A stretch of 64,000 nucleotides of DNA from Sva-07 sp963710625. Lineage in GTDB: Bacteria > Actinomycetota > Acidimicrobiia > Acidimicrobiales > Ilumatobacteraceae. Where the stretch lies: contig CAVQBG010000022.1 in the NCBI GenBank assembly GCA_963710625.1, positions 186,001 through 250,000 on the forward strand. Reading direction: 5' to 3'. The notes under the pieces were generated by a model, which saw nothing but the letters and a program-made list of their open reading frames with translations, was not told the DNA's origin and did not search any database. This document shows positions 1 to 8,341 of the stretch, in pieces; position 1 is the first letter of the stretch, and each line of letters starts with the position of its first letter. A program made the position numbers and the translations under genes.

Positions 1-1242
1 CCGCGCGGGATGATCGCACGCGGCCTCGGTCGCGCCTACGGCGATCCGGCGCAGAACGGGGGTGGCGCCGTCCTGCGGCTCACTCCCGGCCCGATCGTGC
101 TCGACCCCGCCACGGCCACGGTCACTGTCGGCGCCGGTGTCAGCCTCGACGAGCTGCTCCGCCACGTCGTGCCCCGAGGGTTCTTCGTGCCGGTGTCGCC
201 CGGCACGCGCTTCGTCACCGTCGGCGGGGCGATCGCCAGCGACATCCACGGCAAGAACCATCATGCCGACGGCACGTTCGGCTCGCACGTCGACTCGATG
301 ACGATGGTGCTCGCCGACGGCACCCGGCGCGTCGTCTCGCCCACCAGCGAGCCCGAGCTGTGGTGGGCGACCGTCGGCGGCATGGGGCTCACGGGCATCA
401 TCGTCGACGCGACGGTGCGCCTCCTGCCGATCGAGACCAGCCGATGCCTGGTCCTCACCGAGCGCGTGCCCAACCTCGATGCGCTGCTCGAGGTGATGGA
501 GGCCGGCGACCACCTGCACCGCTACTCGGTCGCATGGGTCGACCTCGTTGCGACCGGCGCCAACCTGGGACGCTCGGTCCTCACCCGCGGCGATCACGCG
601 ACCTACGACGAACTGGTCGCCGAACAACCGTCGGCGGGCGCCGACCCGCTGGCGTTCCACCCCGGTGCCCTTGCGGCGGTGCCCTCGGTGATGCCGAACG
701 TGTTGAACCGGTTGGCGGTGCGGGCGTTCAACGAGCTGTGGTATCGCAAGGCGCCGCGGTCCCACCTCGGTATCGAGACGATCACGGGCTTCTTCCACCC
801 GCTCGACATGGTGGGGGAGTGGAACCGGCTGTACGGCCGGCCCGGCTTCCTCCAGTACCAGTTCGTCGTGCCGTTCGACGCGGTCGATGCCCTCCGCGAG
901 ATCGTGCGCACGGTGTCCGCGTCCGGGCACGCGAGCTTCCTCGCCGTGCTCAAGCGCTTCGGGCCCGAGAGCGGCGGCATGCTGAGCTTTCCCACTCCGG
1001 GCTGGACCCTCACACTCGACCTCCCGGCCGGCGTCGCCGGGCTCGGCCGGCTCGTCGACGACCTGGATCGCATGGTGCTCGACGCCGGAGGACGGCACTA
1101 TCTGGCCAAGGACGCAACCGCGACGCCCGGGGTGATCCGGGCGGGCTACCCGCGGCTCGACGAGTGGCTCGCGGTGCGCCGTCGGGTCGATCCGGCAGGC
1201 GTGTTCGCGAGCGACCAGGCCCGACGACTCGACCTGCTGTGA
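1..1242 (+). CDS. dprE1: DprE1-like FAD-dependent decaprenylphosphoryl-beta-D-ribose 2-oxidase, 5' end outside window
   Basis: This is the flavoenzyme of the first epimerisation step from decaprenyl-phospho-ribose to decaprenyl-phospho-arabinose, the arabinan donor of the cell wall. The frame is open from base 1 and begins inside the FAD domain: the RGLGRAYGD motif is at visible residues 7-15, and SDIHGKNHH holds the FAD-linking histidine seen in the mycobacterial enzyme. The C-terminus (LAKDAT, then RRRVDPAGVFASDQARRLDL) matches the family closely. About 50 residues are missing compared with the usual ~460. Odd point: in the segment PGWTLTLDLP, Thr (codon 1012-1014) sits where M. tuberculosis DprE1 has Cys387, the residue attacked by benzothiazinones. 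The gene is followed 31 nt later by dprE2. Family assignment is firm; substrate is inferred from the DprE2 partner. Confidence 0.93.
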   Translation, partial: PRGMIARGLGRAYGDPAQNGGGAVLRLTPGPIVLDPATATVTVGAGVSLDELLRHVVPRGFFVPVSPGTRFVTVGGAIASDIHGKNHHADGTFGSHVDSMTMVLADGTRRVVSPTSEPELWWATVGGMGLTGIIVDATVRLLPIETSRCLVLTERVPNLDALLEVMEAGDHLHRYSVAWVDLVATGANLGRSVLTRGDHATYDELVAEQPSAGADPLAFHPGALAAVPSVMPNVLNRLAVRAFNELWYRKAPRSHLGIETITGFFHPLDMVGEWNRLYGRPGFLQYQFVVPFDAVDALREIVRTVSASGHASFLAVLKRFGPESGGMLSFPTPGWTLTLDLPAGVAGLGRLVDDLDRMVLDAGGRHYLAKDATATPGVIRAGYPRLDEWLAVRRRVDPAGVFASDQARRLDLL

Positions 1243-1273
1243 CGATCATCGCCCCGACTGACAGGATGCCCAC

Positions 1274-2020
1274 GTGAACAACGCCGTCAAGCAACCCCAG
1301 ACGATCCTCGTGCTCGGCGGTACGAGCGACATCGGTCAGGCGATCGTGTCGGCGCTCGTGTCCCCGTCGCTGCGCCGCGTGATCCTCGCCGTTCGCCACC
1401 CCGGTGAGGTCGACGTCGACTCGATGACGTTCGGAAGCGCCGACATCGTCGCCGTGCACTTCGACGCCACCGACGTGGAGAGCCACGAGGCGCTCGTCGT
1501 CGATCTCGCGGACCGGTTCGGCGACCTCGACGTCGTGATCCAGGCGTTCGGCCAGCTGGGTGAGCCGGGCCTCCATGATCCGGCTGGAGCAGCGGCGCTC
1601 GCCCAGGTCAACTACGTCGGGGCGGTGTCGTCGGGGTTGGCGGTGGCGCGACAGCTCCGCGCCCAGGGCCACGGCACCCTCGTGGTGCTGTCGAGTGTCG
1701 CCGGTGTGCGCACGAGGGCCTCCAACTTCGTCTACGGCTCCACCAAGGCCGGACAGGATGCGTTCGCCACCGGGCTCGGGGATTGGCTGCACGGATCCGG
1801 GGCGCACGTGATGACCGTCCGACCGGGGTTCGTCCGCTCGTCGATGACCGCCGGCATGGAGGAGGCTCCGTTCTCGGTCGACACCGCCGATGTCGCCGAT
1901 GCCGTTGCGGCCGGATTGCGGCGTGGCCGGAGCGTCGTCTGGGTCCCGGGAATCCTCCAGGTCGTGTTCGGACTGCTGCTCCATGCCCCGGGCATGGTGT
2001 GGCGCAAGCTCGATCGATGA
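1274..2020 (+). CDS. dprE2: DprE2-like decaprenylphospho-2-keto-arabinose reductase (SDR)
   Basis: This 248-residue short-chain dehydrogenase reduces the 2-keto intermediate made by DprE1 to decaprenylphosphoryl-arabinose. The nucleotide-binding loop LVLGGTSDIGQAI is at residues 13-24. The catalytic triad is visible as Ser140/141 (VVLSSVAG), Tyr154 and Lys158 (YGSTKAG). A hydrophobic C-terminal stretch (about 225-240) may hold it to the membrane. Translation starts at GTG 1274, with a weak AGGA about 8 nt upstream. The gene lies directly behind dprE1 and its stop overlaps the start of the next gene (ATGA), so the three are probably co-transcribed. The pairing with DprE1 is what separates it from generic SDRs. 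Confidence 0.92.
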   Translation: MNNAVKQPQTILVLGGTSDIGQAIVSALVSPSLRRVILAVRHPGEVDVDSMTFGSADIVAVHFDATDVESHEALVVDLADRFGDLDVVIQAFGQLGEPGLHDPAGAAALAQVNYVGAVSSGLAVARQLRAQGHGTLVVLSSVAGVRTRASNFVYGSTKAGQDAFATGLGDWLHGSGAHVMTVRPGFVRSSMTAGMEEAPFSVDTADVADAVAAGLRRGRSVVWVPGILQVVFGLLLHAPGMVWRKLDR

Positions 2021-3186
2021 CCGAGGATCCGTCGGCAGCGCTCGGAACCGCTGCCGACCGGCTGCGCTCGACCGGTGTCGTGCGGGTCGAGAGCTACGCC
2101 TGGCGTGATCTCGACGACCCCGAAGCGGGTGGCTCGGAGCTGCACGCCGACGAGATCTTCCGTCGCTGGGCGGCGGTCGGCATCGAGATCGTCCACCGGA
2201 CCTCGACGGTCGACGAGCCACGCGAGTTCGCACGCCACGGCTACCGGGTGATCCAACGCGGTGGTCGCTACGACGTGTTCCCCCGGGTGGCGCTGCGCCA
2301 GCTGGTGCGGCGTCGACCGTCCGACACCGCCACGATCGAGATCTGGAACGGCGTGCCGTGGTTCGCTCCGGTCTGGGCGCCTGCTCGCAGGGTGGTGTGG
2401 ATGCACCACGTGCATCGCGACATGTGGGCCGAGGCGTTGCCCCGTCCGCTCGATGCCGGGGGCCGGTTCGTCGAGACCCGGTTCGCGCCGCTGTTCTACC
2501 GGCGGAGCCGCTTTGCCACCCTGTCGGAGTCGTCGGCCGACGAGATCGAACGTCTCGGGATCGACCGCGATCGTCTCACCGTGATCCCACCGGGGGTCCA
2601 CGAGCGGTTCACGCCCGACGAGACGCGTCGCGCCGACCATCCGCACGTCGTGGTGGTCGGGCGGCTCGCGCCGGTCAAGCGTCAGCGTCTGGCGCTCGCT
2701 GCCCTCGCCGAGGCTCGACGATCGGTCCCGGATCTCACCGTCGAACTCGTCGGCGATGGACCCGATCGTCCCCCGGTCGAGGCATGGATCGCCGAGCACG
2801 ATGCGTCGTCGTGGGTCGATCGACGCGGCCGGGTGAGCGACGACGAGCTCGTCGAGGCCTACCGGCGCGCGTGGCTCGTCGTGAGCGCCTCCCATGCGGA
2901 GGGTTGGGGCATGTCGCTGACCGAGGGCGCCGCCTGTGGCACGCCGTGTGTTGCGACCGACATCGCAGGTCATCGAGGATCGTGCATCGACGGAGTGACC
3001 GGGGTGCTGGTGGCGGACCCGGCTGCGATGGGCCAGGAGATCGCATCGCTGGTGTGCGATCACGATCGTCGACACCGCATGGCGACAGCTGCCGTCGAGC
3101 ATGCCCGGGGCCTGTCGTGGACCGCGGTGGCCGCCCGCCAGCTCGACCTCCTCGCCGCGAGCGTCGAGCACTCCCGCGAGCGATGA
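2017..3186 (+). CDS. glycosyltransferase family 4 (GT-B)
   Basis: This is a 389-residue retaining GT-B glycosyltransferase. The start at ATG 2017 overlaps the dprE2 stop by 4 nt; a longer open frame upstream is shadow of dprE2. The donor-site half shows VVVVGRLAPVKRQRLALAA, and EGWGMSLTEGAACGTPCVA carries the EX7E pair typical of GT4 enzymes. The N-terminal half has WNGVPWFAPVW and HHVHRDMW, with no signal peptide or membrane segment, so it acts on the cytoplasmic face. Coupling to dprE1-dprE2 suggests a role in envelope glycan or lipid-linked sugar assembly. The acceptor and the sugar cannot be read from sequence. Its stop lies inside a palindromic repeat that begins at 3182. Confidence 0.88.
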   Translation: MTEDPSAALGTAADRLRSTGVVRVESYAWRDLDDPEAGGSELHADEIFRRWAAVGIEIVHRTSTVDEPREFARHGYRVIQRGGRYDVFPRVALRQLVRRRPSDTATIEIWNGVPWFAPVWAPARRVVWMHHVHRDMWAEALPRPLDAGGRFVETRFAPLFYRRSRFATLSESSADEIERLGIDRDRLTVIPPGVHERFTPDETRRADHPHVVVVGRLAPVKRQRLALAALAEARRSVPDLTVELVGDGPDRPPVEAWIAEHDASSWVDRRGRVSDDELVEAYRRAWLVVSASHAEGWGMSLTEGAACGTPCVATDIAGHRGSCIDGVTGVLVADPAAMGQEIASLVCDHDRRHRMATAAVEHARGLSWTAVAARQLDLLAASVEHSRER

Positions 3187-3219
3187 GCGAACGCTCCGTA
3201 TGCGGGGGCCCGGCTCATC
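3182..3219. repeat. palindromic intergenic repeat, single copy (GATGAGC...GCTCATC)
   Basis: The arms GATGAGC (3182-3188) and GCTCATC (3213-3219) enclose a loop containing CCGTATGCGGGGG. The element matches the hairpins at 44554-44591 and 54807-54842 and overlaps the stop codon of the GT4 gene. It lies between convergent transcription units, so it could also help termination. Confidence 0.7.
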
Positions 3220-3249
3220 GCTCGCATGTCGGGCGGCCGGATGGGGCGT

Positions 3250-4011
3250 TCAGGAGTCGACGTGGGTGGGGATCTCGCGGTAGGCGCGTCGGCTCCGGCG
3301 CAGGGTGAGCAGGTCGGCGAGACCCCACACGGTGACGAGCCAGAACGCCTCGAACACGATCCCGCGGTGCATCTTCGACGTGCCGGCCACGCGGTCGCGG
3401 AACGCGATCGGCACCTCGACGACACTCAGGCCCGCCTGGACCGCCCGGTAGGTCATCTCGATCTGGAAGCCGTACCCGTCGGCCTGGACGCCGTCGAGTC
3501 CGATCGTGCGCAACGCATCCGCTCGGTACACCCGGTACCCGGCGGTGGCGTCGTTGAGCGCCAGCCCGAGCACGATGCCGGCGTACCGGTTGCCCCACCG
3601 CGACAACCACGTCCGCCGGCGGGGCCAGCCGATGACCGAACCGCCGGGGATGTACCGTGACCCGATCACGAGTGCGATGCCGTGTTCCGCGAGCGAGAGC
3701 ATCGTCGGGAGCACCGCAGGGTCGTGGGAGAGATCGGCGTCGATCTCCACGAGTGCGTCGTACCCCTCGTCGAGACCGATGCGGAAGGCGTGGAGGTAGG
3801 CATCGCCCAAGCCGCGCTTCACCTCGCGTTCGACGAGACGAATGTGCGTGTCGGTGTCGGCCCGGGCGCGGACCATCGGCCGCGTTTCGTCGGTGGACCG
3901 GTCGTCGACCACCATGACGTCGGCGTCGGGGACGTGATCGCGGATCCGGTCGAGGATCTCCGAGATGTTCGCCGCCTCGTTGTGGGTCGGCACGATGATC
4001 AGCGTGCGCAC
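3250..4011 (-). CDS. polyprenol-phosphate mannose synthase-like GT2
   Basis: This 253-residue GT2 enzyme is of the dolichyl/polyprenyl-phosphate mannosyltransferase type, which makes the lipid-linked mannose used by extracytoplasmic GT-C enzymes. It shows VPTHNEAANISEIL at the N-terminus, VDDRSTDET, the metal-binding EIDADLSHDP, GSRYIPGGSV and a DATAGYRVYR segment, all in the family order. It lacks the N-acyltransferase domain fused in some actinobacterial Ppm1 proteins and has no obvious C-terminal membrane pair. The start is GTG 4011, 12 nt after the stop of the AftD-like gene, so it is the last gene of the leftward operon. A supply of lipid-linked mannose fits the PIG-V-like enzyme in the same operon. 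Confidence 0.9.
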   Translation of the reverse strand: MRTLIIVPTHNEAANISEILDRIRDHVPDADVMVVDDRSTDETRPMVRARADTDTHIRLVEREVKRGLGDAYLHAFRIGLDEGYDALVEIDADLSHDPAVLPTMLSLAEHGIALVIGSRYIPGGSVIGWPRRRTWLSRWGNRYAGIVLGLALNDATAGYRVYRADALRTIGLDGVQADGYGFQIEMTYRAVQAGLSVVEVPIAFRDRVAGTSKMHRGIVFEAFWLVTVWGLADLLTLRRSRRAYREIPTHVDS

Positions 4012-4023
4012 GAAGAGCGGACC

Positions 4024-7000
4024 CTACTGCCTGCGCCGCACTCCGGCCGGCATGATCGCGGTCACCGCGACCGACGCGACCGCCAGCCAGACAAGCGGTG
4101 CGGTCCACCCGAACCGGCTCGGCCAGTCGGGCCCGGGCGGGTAGTCGTAGCGCCACTCGGACGCGATGATCATGCCGGCGACCACCGATCCGGCGACCAG
4201 CACCACCACGAGGGCGAGCCACGGCCAGCGTCGCCGCAGCAGCAGCACCACGAGGGTGCCGAGCGAGACGGCGGGTCCGGCGAGAACGGCGACGAGCGCG
4301 ATCAGCGACACAGCGAGTGACACCGACGTCCTCGGCCATCCCGACCATCCGGCGCCGGCGGAGATGTCGTCCGGGACGCCATCGATCGACGCGGCGAGGC
4401 GGTCGCTGCGCGTCCAGACCAGCAGCCCGATGACGACGAGGCCCGCCAACAACGAGAACCAGAGTGCGATGACCACACTGCCCTGTGGCGTCCACCGCAG
4501 CGTGACCACCCGCGTCCCGGCCGACGGTGGGAGCAGCCACCCGTTGGCGTAGCCGTCGATCAGCACCGGTGCACCGAGGTCGGTGCCGTCACTCGAGGCA
4601 GTCCACCCGGCGTTCCAACTCTGCTGCAGGACGAGCCAGGCGGTCTTGTCCGACGAGTCGACCACGGCGACGACCTCGGTGTCGCCGAACGACGAGATGT
4701 CGGCCAGCGGCCCGGGCGCCACGGCCGTCGCGGCGACCGTGCCGGCTCCGTCGAGCACCACCCGGTCGACATCGAACCCGCTGAGCACCCCTGGGGTCGA
4801 TCGCAGGACGTGTGTCCCGGCGCCGAGGCGGACCGGGTCGCCGCATCCGGCGAGGCTCAACTCGGTCCGCGACGTCGCCGCGCGGAGCGTGCCGAGGACC
4901 TGGACCGGGATGGCCTGGCCGTCGATCGTGAGCAGATCGTCGTGGCACCGGTCGTCGAGTTCCGCCGCAGAGTCGGCCGGAGCGGGCGTCATGTCGCCGA
5001 TCGCGAGCTCGGTGATGCCGATCGGGAGCACCTCGGGGAGCCGGGAGAAGTAGTCGGGTGTCGTACGCTCGTCGACCGCGGAGATCGTGACGACCGTCCG
5101 TGTGGCGGTGAGACCTTCGACCCGGAGCACCACCGTGGCGATGCCGTCGATCGCCGCGGTCGGCGGCACCGGGACGACCCGGGTGACGCCATCGTCCCCG
5201 GTGATCGTGATCTCGGTCGGGATCGAGTGTCGGCCGTCGTCGAGCCACGACAGCGTGAGGGTGTCGGCAGCGAGGGGTGTGTCGATCGTGAGCGTCGCCC
5301 CGACGAGGTCGTCGAAACCGGTCTGCCACACGGTGGACTGGTCGCCGTCGAGCGCGGCCGCGCCGCGCGAGCCGGGGCTCCCACGCAGGCGCCGGTCGGC
5401 GCTGACCGGATACGTGTCGCCGAGCAACGAGCCGAGCAGCTCGTCCGATGCCCGCGCCGACAACCGGACATCACCGGTGAGGGCGAACTCGCGAGCCTCG
5501 GGCACATCGAACTCCCGGATCAACGTGGGCTCGGGCGGCGCCTCGTTCGGCGTCGCCGGATCGATCCGCTGCCGCGTGAACAGGTACGTGATGCGTTGGT
5601 CGGCGAGCTGATCGTCGTCGACGATCCCGAACGAGTCGAGGCCGGGGCTGCGCACGACGCGGTCGTCGGTCACCCCCGGGATCGTGACTTCGGCGAGTCC
5701 GACGCCCGGAAGGATCGTGTAGTCGGCGACCTTGCCGACGTTGTCGTCGACGACCTCGAACCGCAGCGTCTGGAAGGAGTCGACGGGCAGGTCGATCGGC
5801 TGCCCGGGCTCGGTACGAGACCGCTCGTCGAGCACGGCGTCGAACGTGGTCTCGGTCGGCAGTCCGGCGTCGAGGGTGATCGTGGCATCGATGACGTACC
5901 GGCTGGTGGTGTCGGTGATCGGCTGCAGGAGCGTGATCGTCGAGGCGTCGACCGGTTCGACGAGGTCGACCTCCCAGCGCAGGCCACCGGTCGGCCCGAA
6001 GGCACCGGCGCGCCAGGCGGTCGTCGGATCGCCGTCTGTCGCGAACGACGGCGAGTCACCGGGGGTGAACGCGATCCGGTTGCCGTAGTAACTGGCGCGA
6101 ACGTCGGCGACGTCACCGCGATGCGCAGCGATCGTCTGGCGATCGGTGTCGCCGTCGGGGACGAACACGTCGAGCGGCTGGTCGGCGGGATCGTCGTCCA
6201 GGGAGAGCGGACCATCTGCTTCGATCGCACCGAGGTTCGAACTGACGGTCGACCAGTGGCGCGCCTGCTTGCGGTTGCCATCGGTGACGACCCACCACGT
6301 GTCGGGCCCCACCATCGCCGGATCGAACTCGCCGGTGGACGAGAGATCGTGGAGCGTCGATGCGTACAGCACCGGTCGGTCGGGGTCGAGGAGGCGGGCA
6401 CCGGCGAGATCGACGAGGCTCTCGCCGCTGCCGGCGACGATCACGGGCGCTGCCGTCGACGCGGTGGTGACCGCCGCCACCGGCTCGAGGTTCCACGCCG
6501 CCACGACCGGGAAGTCGATCACCCGGTCGGCGTCGGCGAGCGTGCGTTCGTCGACCAGCGGGATCACGGTGTCGTCGGTGACGATCGGCCCGGCGAAGTC
6601 CGGTTCGCCGAGGACGGCGACGAGATCGGGCCACAGCGAACCGGGGCGGGCGAGCAGGTAGCGCTCGTGTTCGAGATCGTTGCGCACGACGATCGTGTCG
6701 ACGCCGAACCGGCGCGCGATCGCCGGCAGCGTCTCGGGTTCGAACCACCCCTCGGGGAGGCGGCGCTCGAACGCATTGAGGAGGTCGGCGGTGCCGGCGC
6801 CGCCCTGGGGCACCAGCTCACGGGCGAGATATGGGCGCTCGATCAAGCCGGGCAGCACCGGGTCGACCGTGCCACCCCAGCGGTAGTTGCCGAAGTCCGC
6901 GGCTGGGATCTCCCAGACGCGGCCGCCGCCTTCCGGATCGCGAGTGCGGTCGAGCCACGTGGCGAGTTCCTCCTCGTACGTCGGCACCGCCTCGTCGCGT

Positions 7001-8322
7001 TCGAGCGACGACGACATCGAGTTCGCGGTGAACCACGGGTACAGCTGCACGACGACGAGGCCGATCACCGCGATCGGGGCGAGGAGTTCCCACCGGTGTG
7101 GCGTCGGCGGCTCGGCGGCGAGGCGCCGAGCCGCCAGGCGCGCCCTGGCCCACTCCGCGCTCGATGCCACGCCGAGTGCGAGGGCGAGGATCACGAGCGG
7201 TGCCGCACGCGGCGTCGAACGGAGCGCGAGGCCGACCGTGGTGTCGGAGGCGAACCACTCGAACAGGGCGCCGTACGGCGTCGAGTCGCCGAGGGGCGCA
7301 GCGCCGACGCTGACGGCGAGGCCGATCAGCAGCAGCGTCGCTGCGCTCGCCCGACCGGAGAAGCGGGTCAGGAACCCGAGGAGTCCGATGCCGGCGAGCG
7401 TGAACCCGACGGCCATCACCCCCACGTGGTTCGTGTAGGGGCCGGCGGGTTCGATCCACGGGTCGAGCCGATCGCCGCCGTAGAAGAACCAGTAGCCGAG
7501 ACCGCGGGCGATCTCGGCGGGCGTGCTCGCGCTGGCGACCGACTCGTAGGTCTCCGTGTAGCGCAGGATCGGGATCCCGTAGGTCCCCTGGATACGCAGT
7601 GCAACGATCCACCAGACCGAGACCGCCGCGCTGAGCGCGCCGATCTTCGCTGCCGCGCGGACGGCCGGGCCGGGCCGCACGCGACCCGACGCGACGTCGG
7701 TCGTCAGCCAGATGACCGGGCCGAGGCCGGCGAGCACGAGCGACGTCGCATTGACGCTGCCGACGAGTGCCACGATGACGGCGAACTGGGCAGCCGGCTT
7801 CCACGAACGCGTCCGGGCGGCCTTCGACACCAGCAGCACCATCCACGGCAGGGCCGCCCAGGGGCCGAGGATCACCGACAGTCGGGCGAGATAGCTGAGC
7901 AGATACGGGCTGAACCCGTAGGCGAACGCGGCGACGAGCGCACCGGCGGCGCTCCACCCGAGCCATCGGGCGAGGCGGAACATGCCGAATGCCGCAGCGA
8001 ACACGATCGTGCCCCACAGGAGCCGCTGGGTGAGCCAGTCCGGCGAGCCGACCGCCTCCATCACCCAGTAGTAGGGGCCGAGCGGGAACAGGTAGCCGAT
8101 GTTCTGGTGAGGGACGGTGCCCGCACCGACCGTCGGGTCCCACATCGAGGTGGCCTGACGGAGCACCGCTGACGGATCGAGGGTCAGGTACGTCTTGGTG
8201 TCGGCGCTCACCCGGCCGGGCCGGGTGAGCAGGATCGGTCCGTAGGCGGCGATGGCGAGGACCAGCGCGGCGACCCGGTTCGGATGCCGGGCCGCGCGTT
8301 CGATCATCGAAGCCCGGGACAT
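4024..8322 (-). CDS. AftD-like alpha-(1->3)-arabinofuranosyltransferase, copy 1
   Basis: This is a giant 1432-residue membrane glycosyltransferase of the AftD/DUF3367 family, close to the ~1400 residues of mycobacterial AftD. It has an N-terminal GT-C core with about ten hydrophobic helices (roughly residues 10-440). The first periplasmic loop carries RVSADTKTYL, where the Asp is the expected catalytic acid/base. A long extracytoplasmic part follows (about 450-1290) with discoidin/F5-8-like stretches such as TDGDPTTAWRAG and LDGDQSTVWQTGFDD. Four C-terminal helices end the protein. The start at ATG 8322 (MSRASMIER) is chosen because longer starts would run into the upstream gene; the gap is 19 nt. 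A second paralogue lies directly upstream. It probably adds arabinofuranose from decaprenyl-phospho-arabinose made by DprE1/E2. Confidence 0.88.
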   Translation of the reverse strand: MSRASMIERAARHPNRVAALVLAIAAYGPILLTRPGRVSADTKTYLTLDPSAVLRQATSMWDPTVGAGTVPHQNIGYLFPLGPYYWVMEAVGSPDWLTQRLLWGTIVFAAAFGMFRLARWLGWSAAGALVAAFAYGFSPYLLSYLARLSVILGPWAALPWMVLLVSKAARTRSWKPAAQFAVIVALVGSVNATSLVLAGLGPVIWLTTDVASGRVRPGPAVRAAAKIGALSAAVSVWWIVALRIQGTYGIPILRYTETYESVASASTPAEIARGLGYWFFYGGDRLDPWIEPAGPYTNHVGVMAVGFTLAGIGLLGFLTRFSGRASAATLLLIGLAVSVGAAPLGDSTPYGALFEWFASDTTVGLALRSTPRAAPLVILALALGVASSAEWARARLAARRLAAEPPTPHRWELLAPIAVIGLVVVQLYPWFTANSMSSSLERDEAVPTYEEELATWLDRTRDPEGGGRVWEIPAADFGNYRWGGTVDPVLPGLIERPYLARELVPQGGAGTADLLNAFERRLPEGWFEPETLPAIARRFGVDTIVVRNDLEHERYLLARPGSLWPDLVAVLGEPDFAGPIVTDDTVIPLVDERTLADADRVIDFPVVAAWNLEPVAAVTTASTAAPVIVAGSGESLVDLAGARLLDPDRPVLYASTLHDLSSTGEFDPAMVGPDTWWVVTDGNRKQARHWSTVSSNLGAIEADGPLSLDDDPADQPLDVFVPDGDTDRQTIAAHRGDVADVRASYYGNRIAFTPGDSPSFATDGDPTTAWRAGAFGPTGGLRWEVDLVEPVDASTITLLQPITDTTSRYVIDATITLDAGLPTETTFDAVLDERSRTEPGQPIDLPVDSFQTLRFEVVDDNVGKVADYTILPGVGLAEVTIPGVTDDRVVRSPGLDSFGIVDDDQLADQRITYLFTRQRIDPATPNEAPPEPTLIREFDVPEAREFALTGDVRLSARASDELLGSLLGDTYPVSADRRLRGSPGSRGAAALDGDQSTVWQTGFDDLVGATLTIDTPLAADTLTLSWLDDGRHSIPTEITITGDDGVTRVVPVPPTAAIDGIATVVLRVEGLTATRTVVTISAVDERTTPDYFSRLPEVLPIGITELAIGDMTPAPADSAAELDDRCHDDLLTIDGQAIPVQVLGTLRAATSRTELSLAGCGDPVRLGAGTHVLRSTPGVLSGFDVDRVVLDGAGTVAATAVAPGPLADISSFGDTEVVAVVDSSDKTAWLVLQQSWNAGWTASSDGTDLGAPVLIDGYANGWLLPPSAGTRVVTLRWTPQGSVVIALWFSLLAGLVVIGLLVWTRSDRLAASIDGVPDDISAGAGWSGWPRTSVSLAVSLIALVAVLAGPAVSLGTLVVLLLRRRWPWLALVVVLVAGSVVAGMIIASEWRYDYPPGPDWPSRFGWTAPLVWLAVASVAVTAIMPAGVRRRQ

Positions 8323-8341
8323 CGGCTGAGAACGTACAGGG

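Noticed and set aside
4810..8172. Very long rightward open frame opposite the first AftD-like gene
   Set aside because: Composition is Arg/Gly/Asp-rich without domains; it is the antisense shadow of a high-GC gene with strong third-position G/C.
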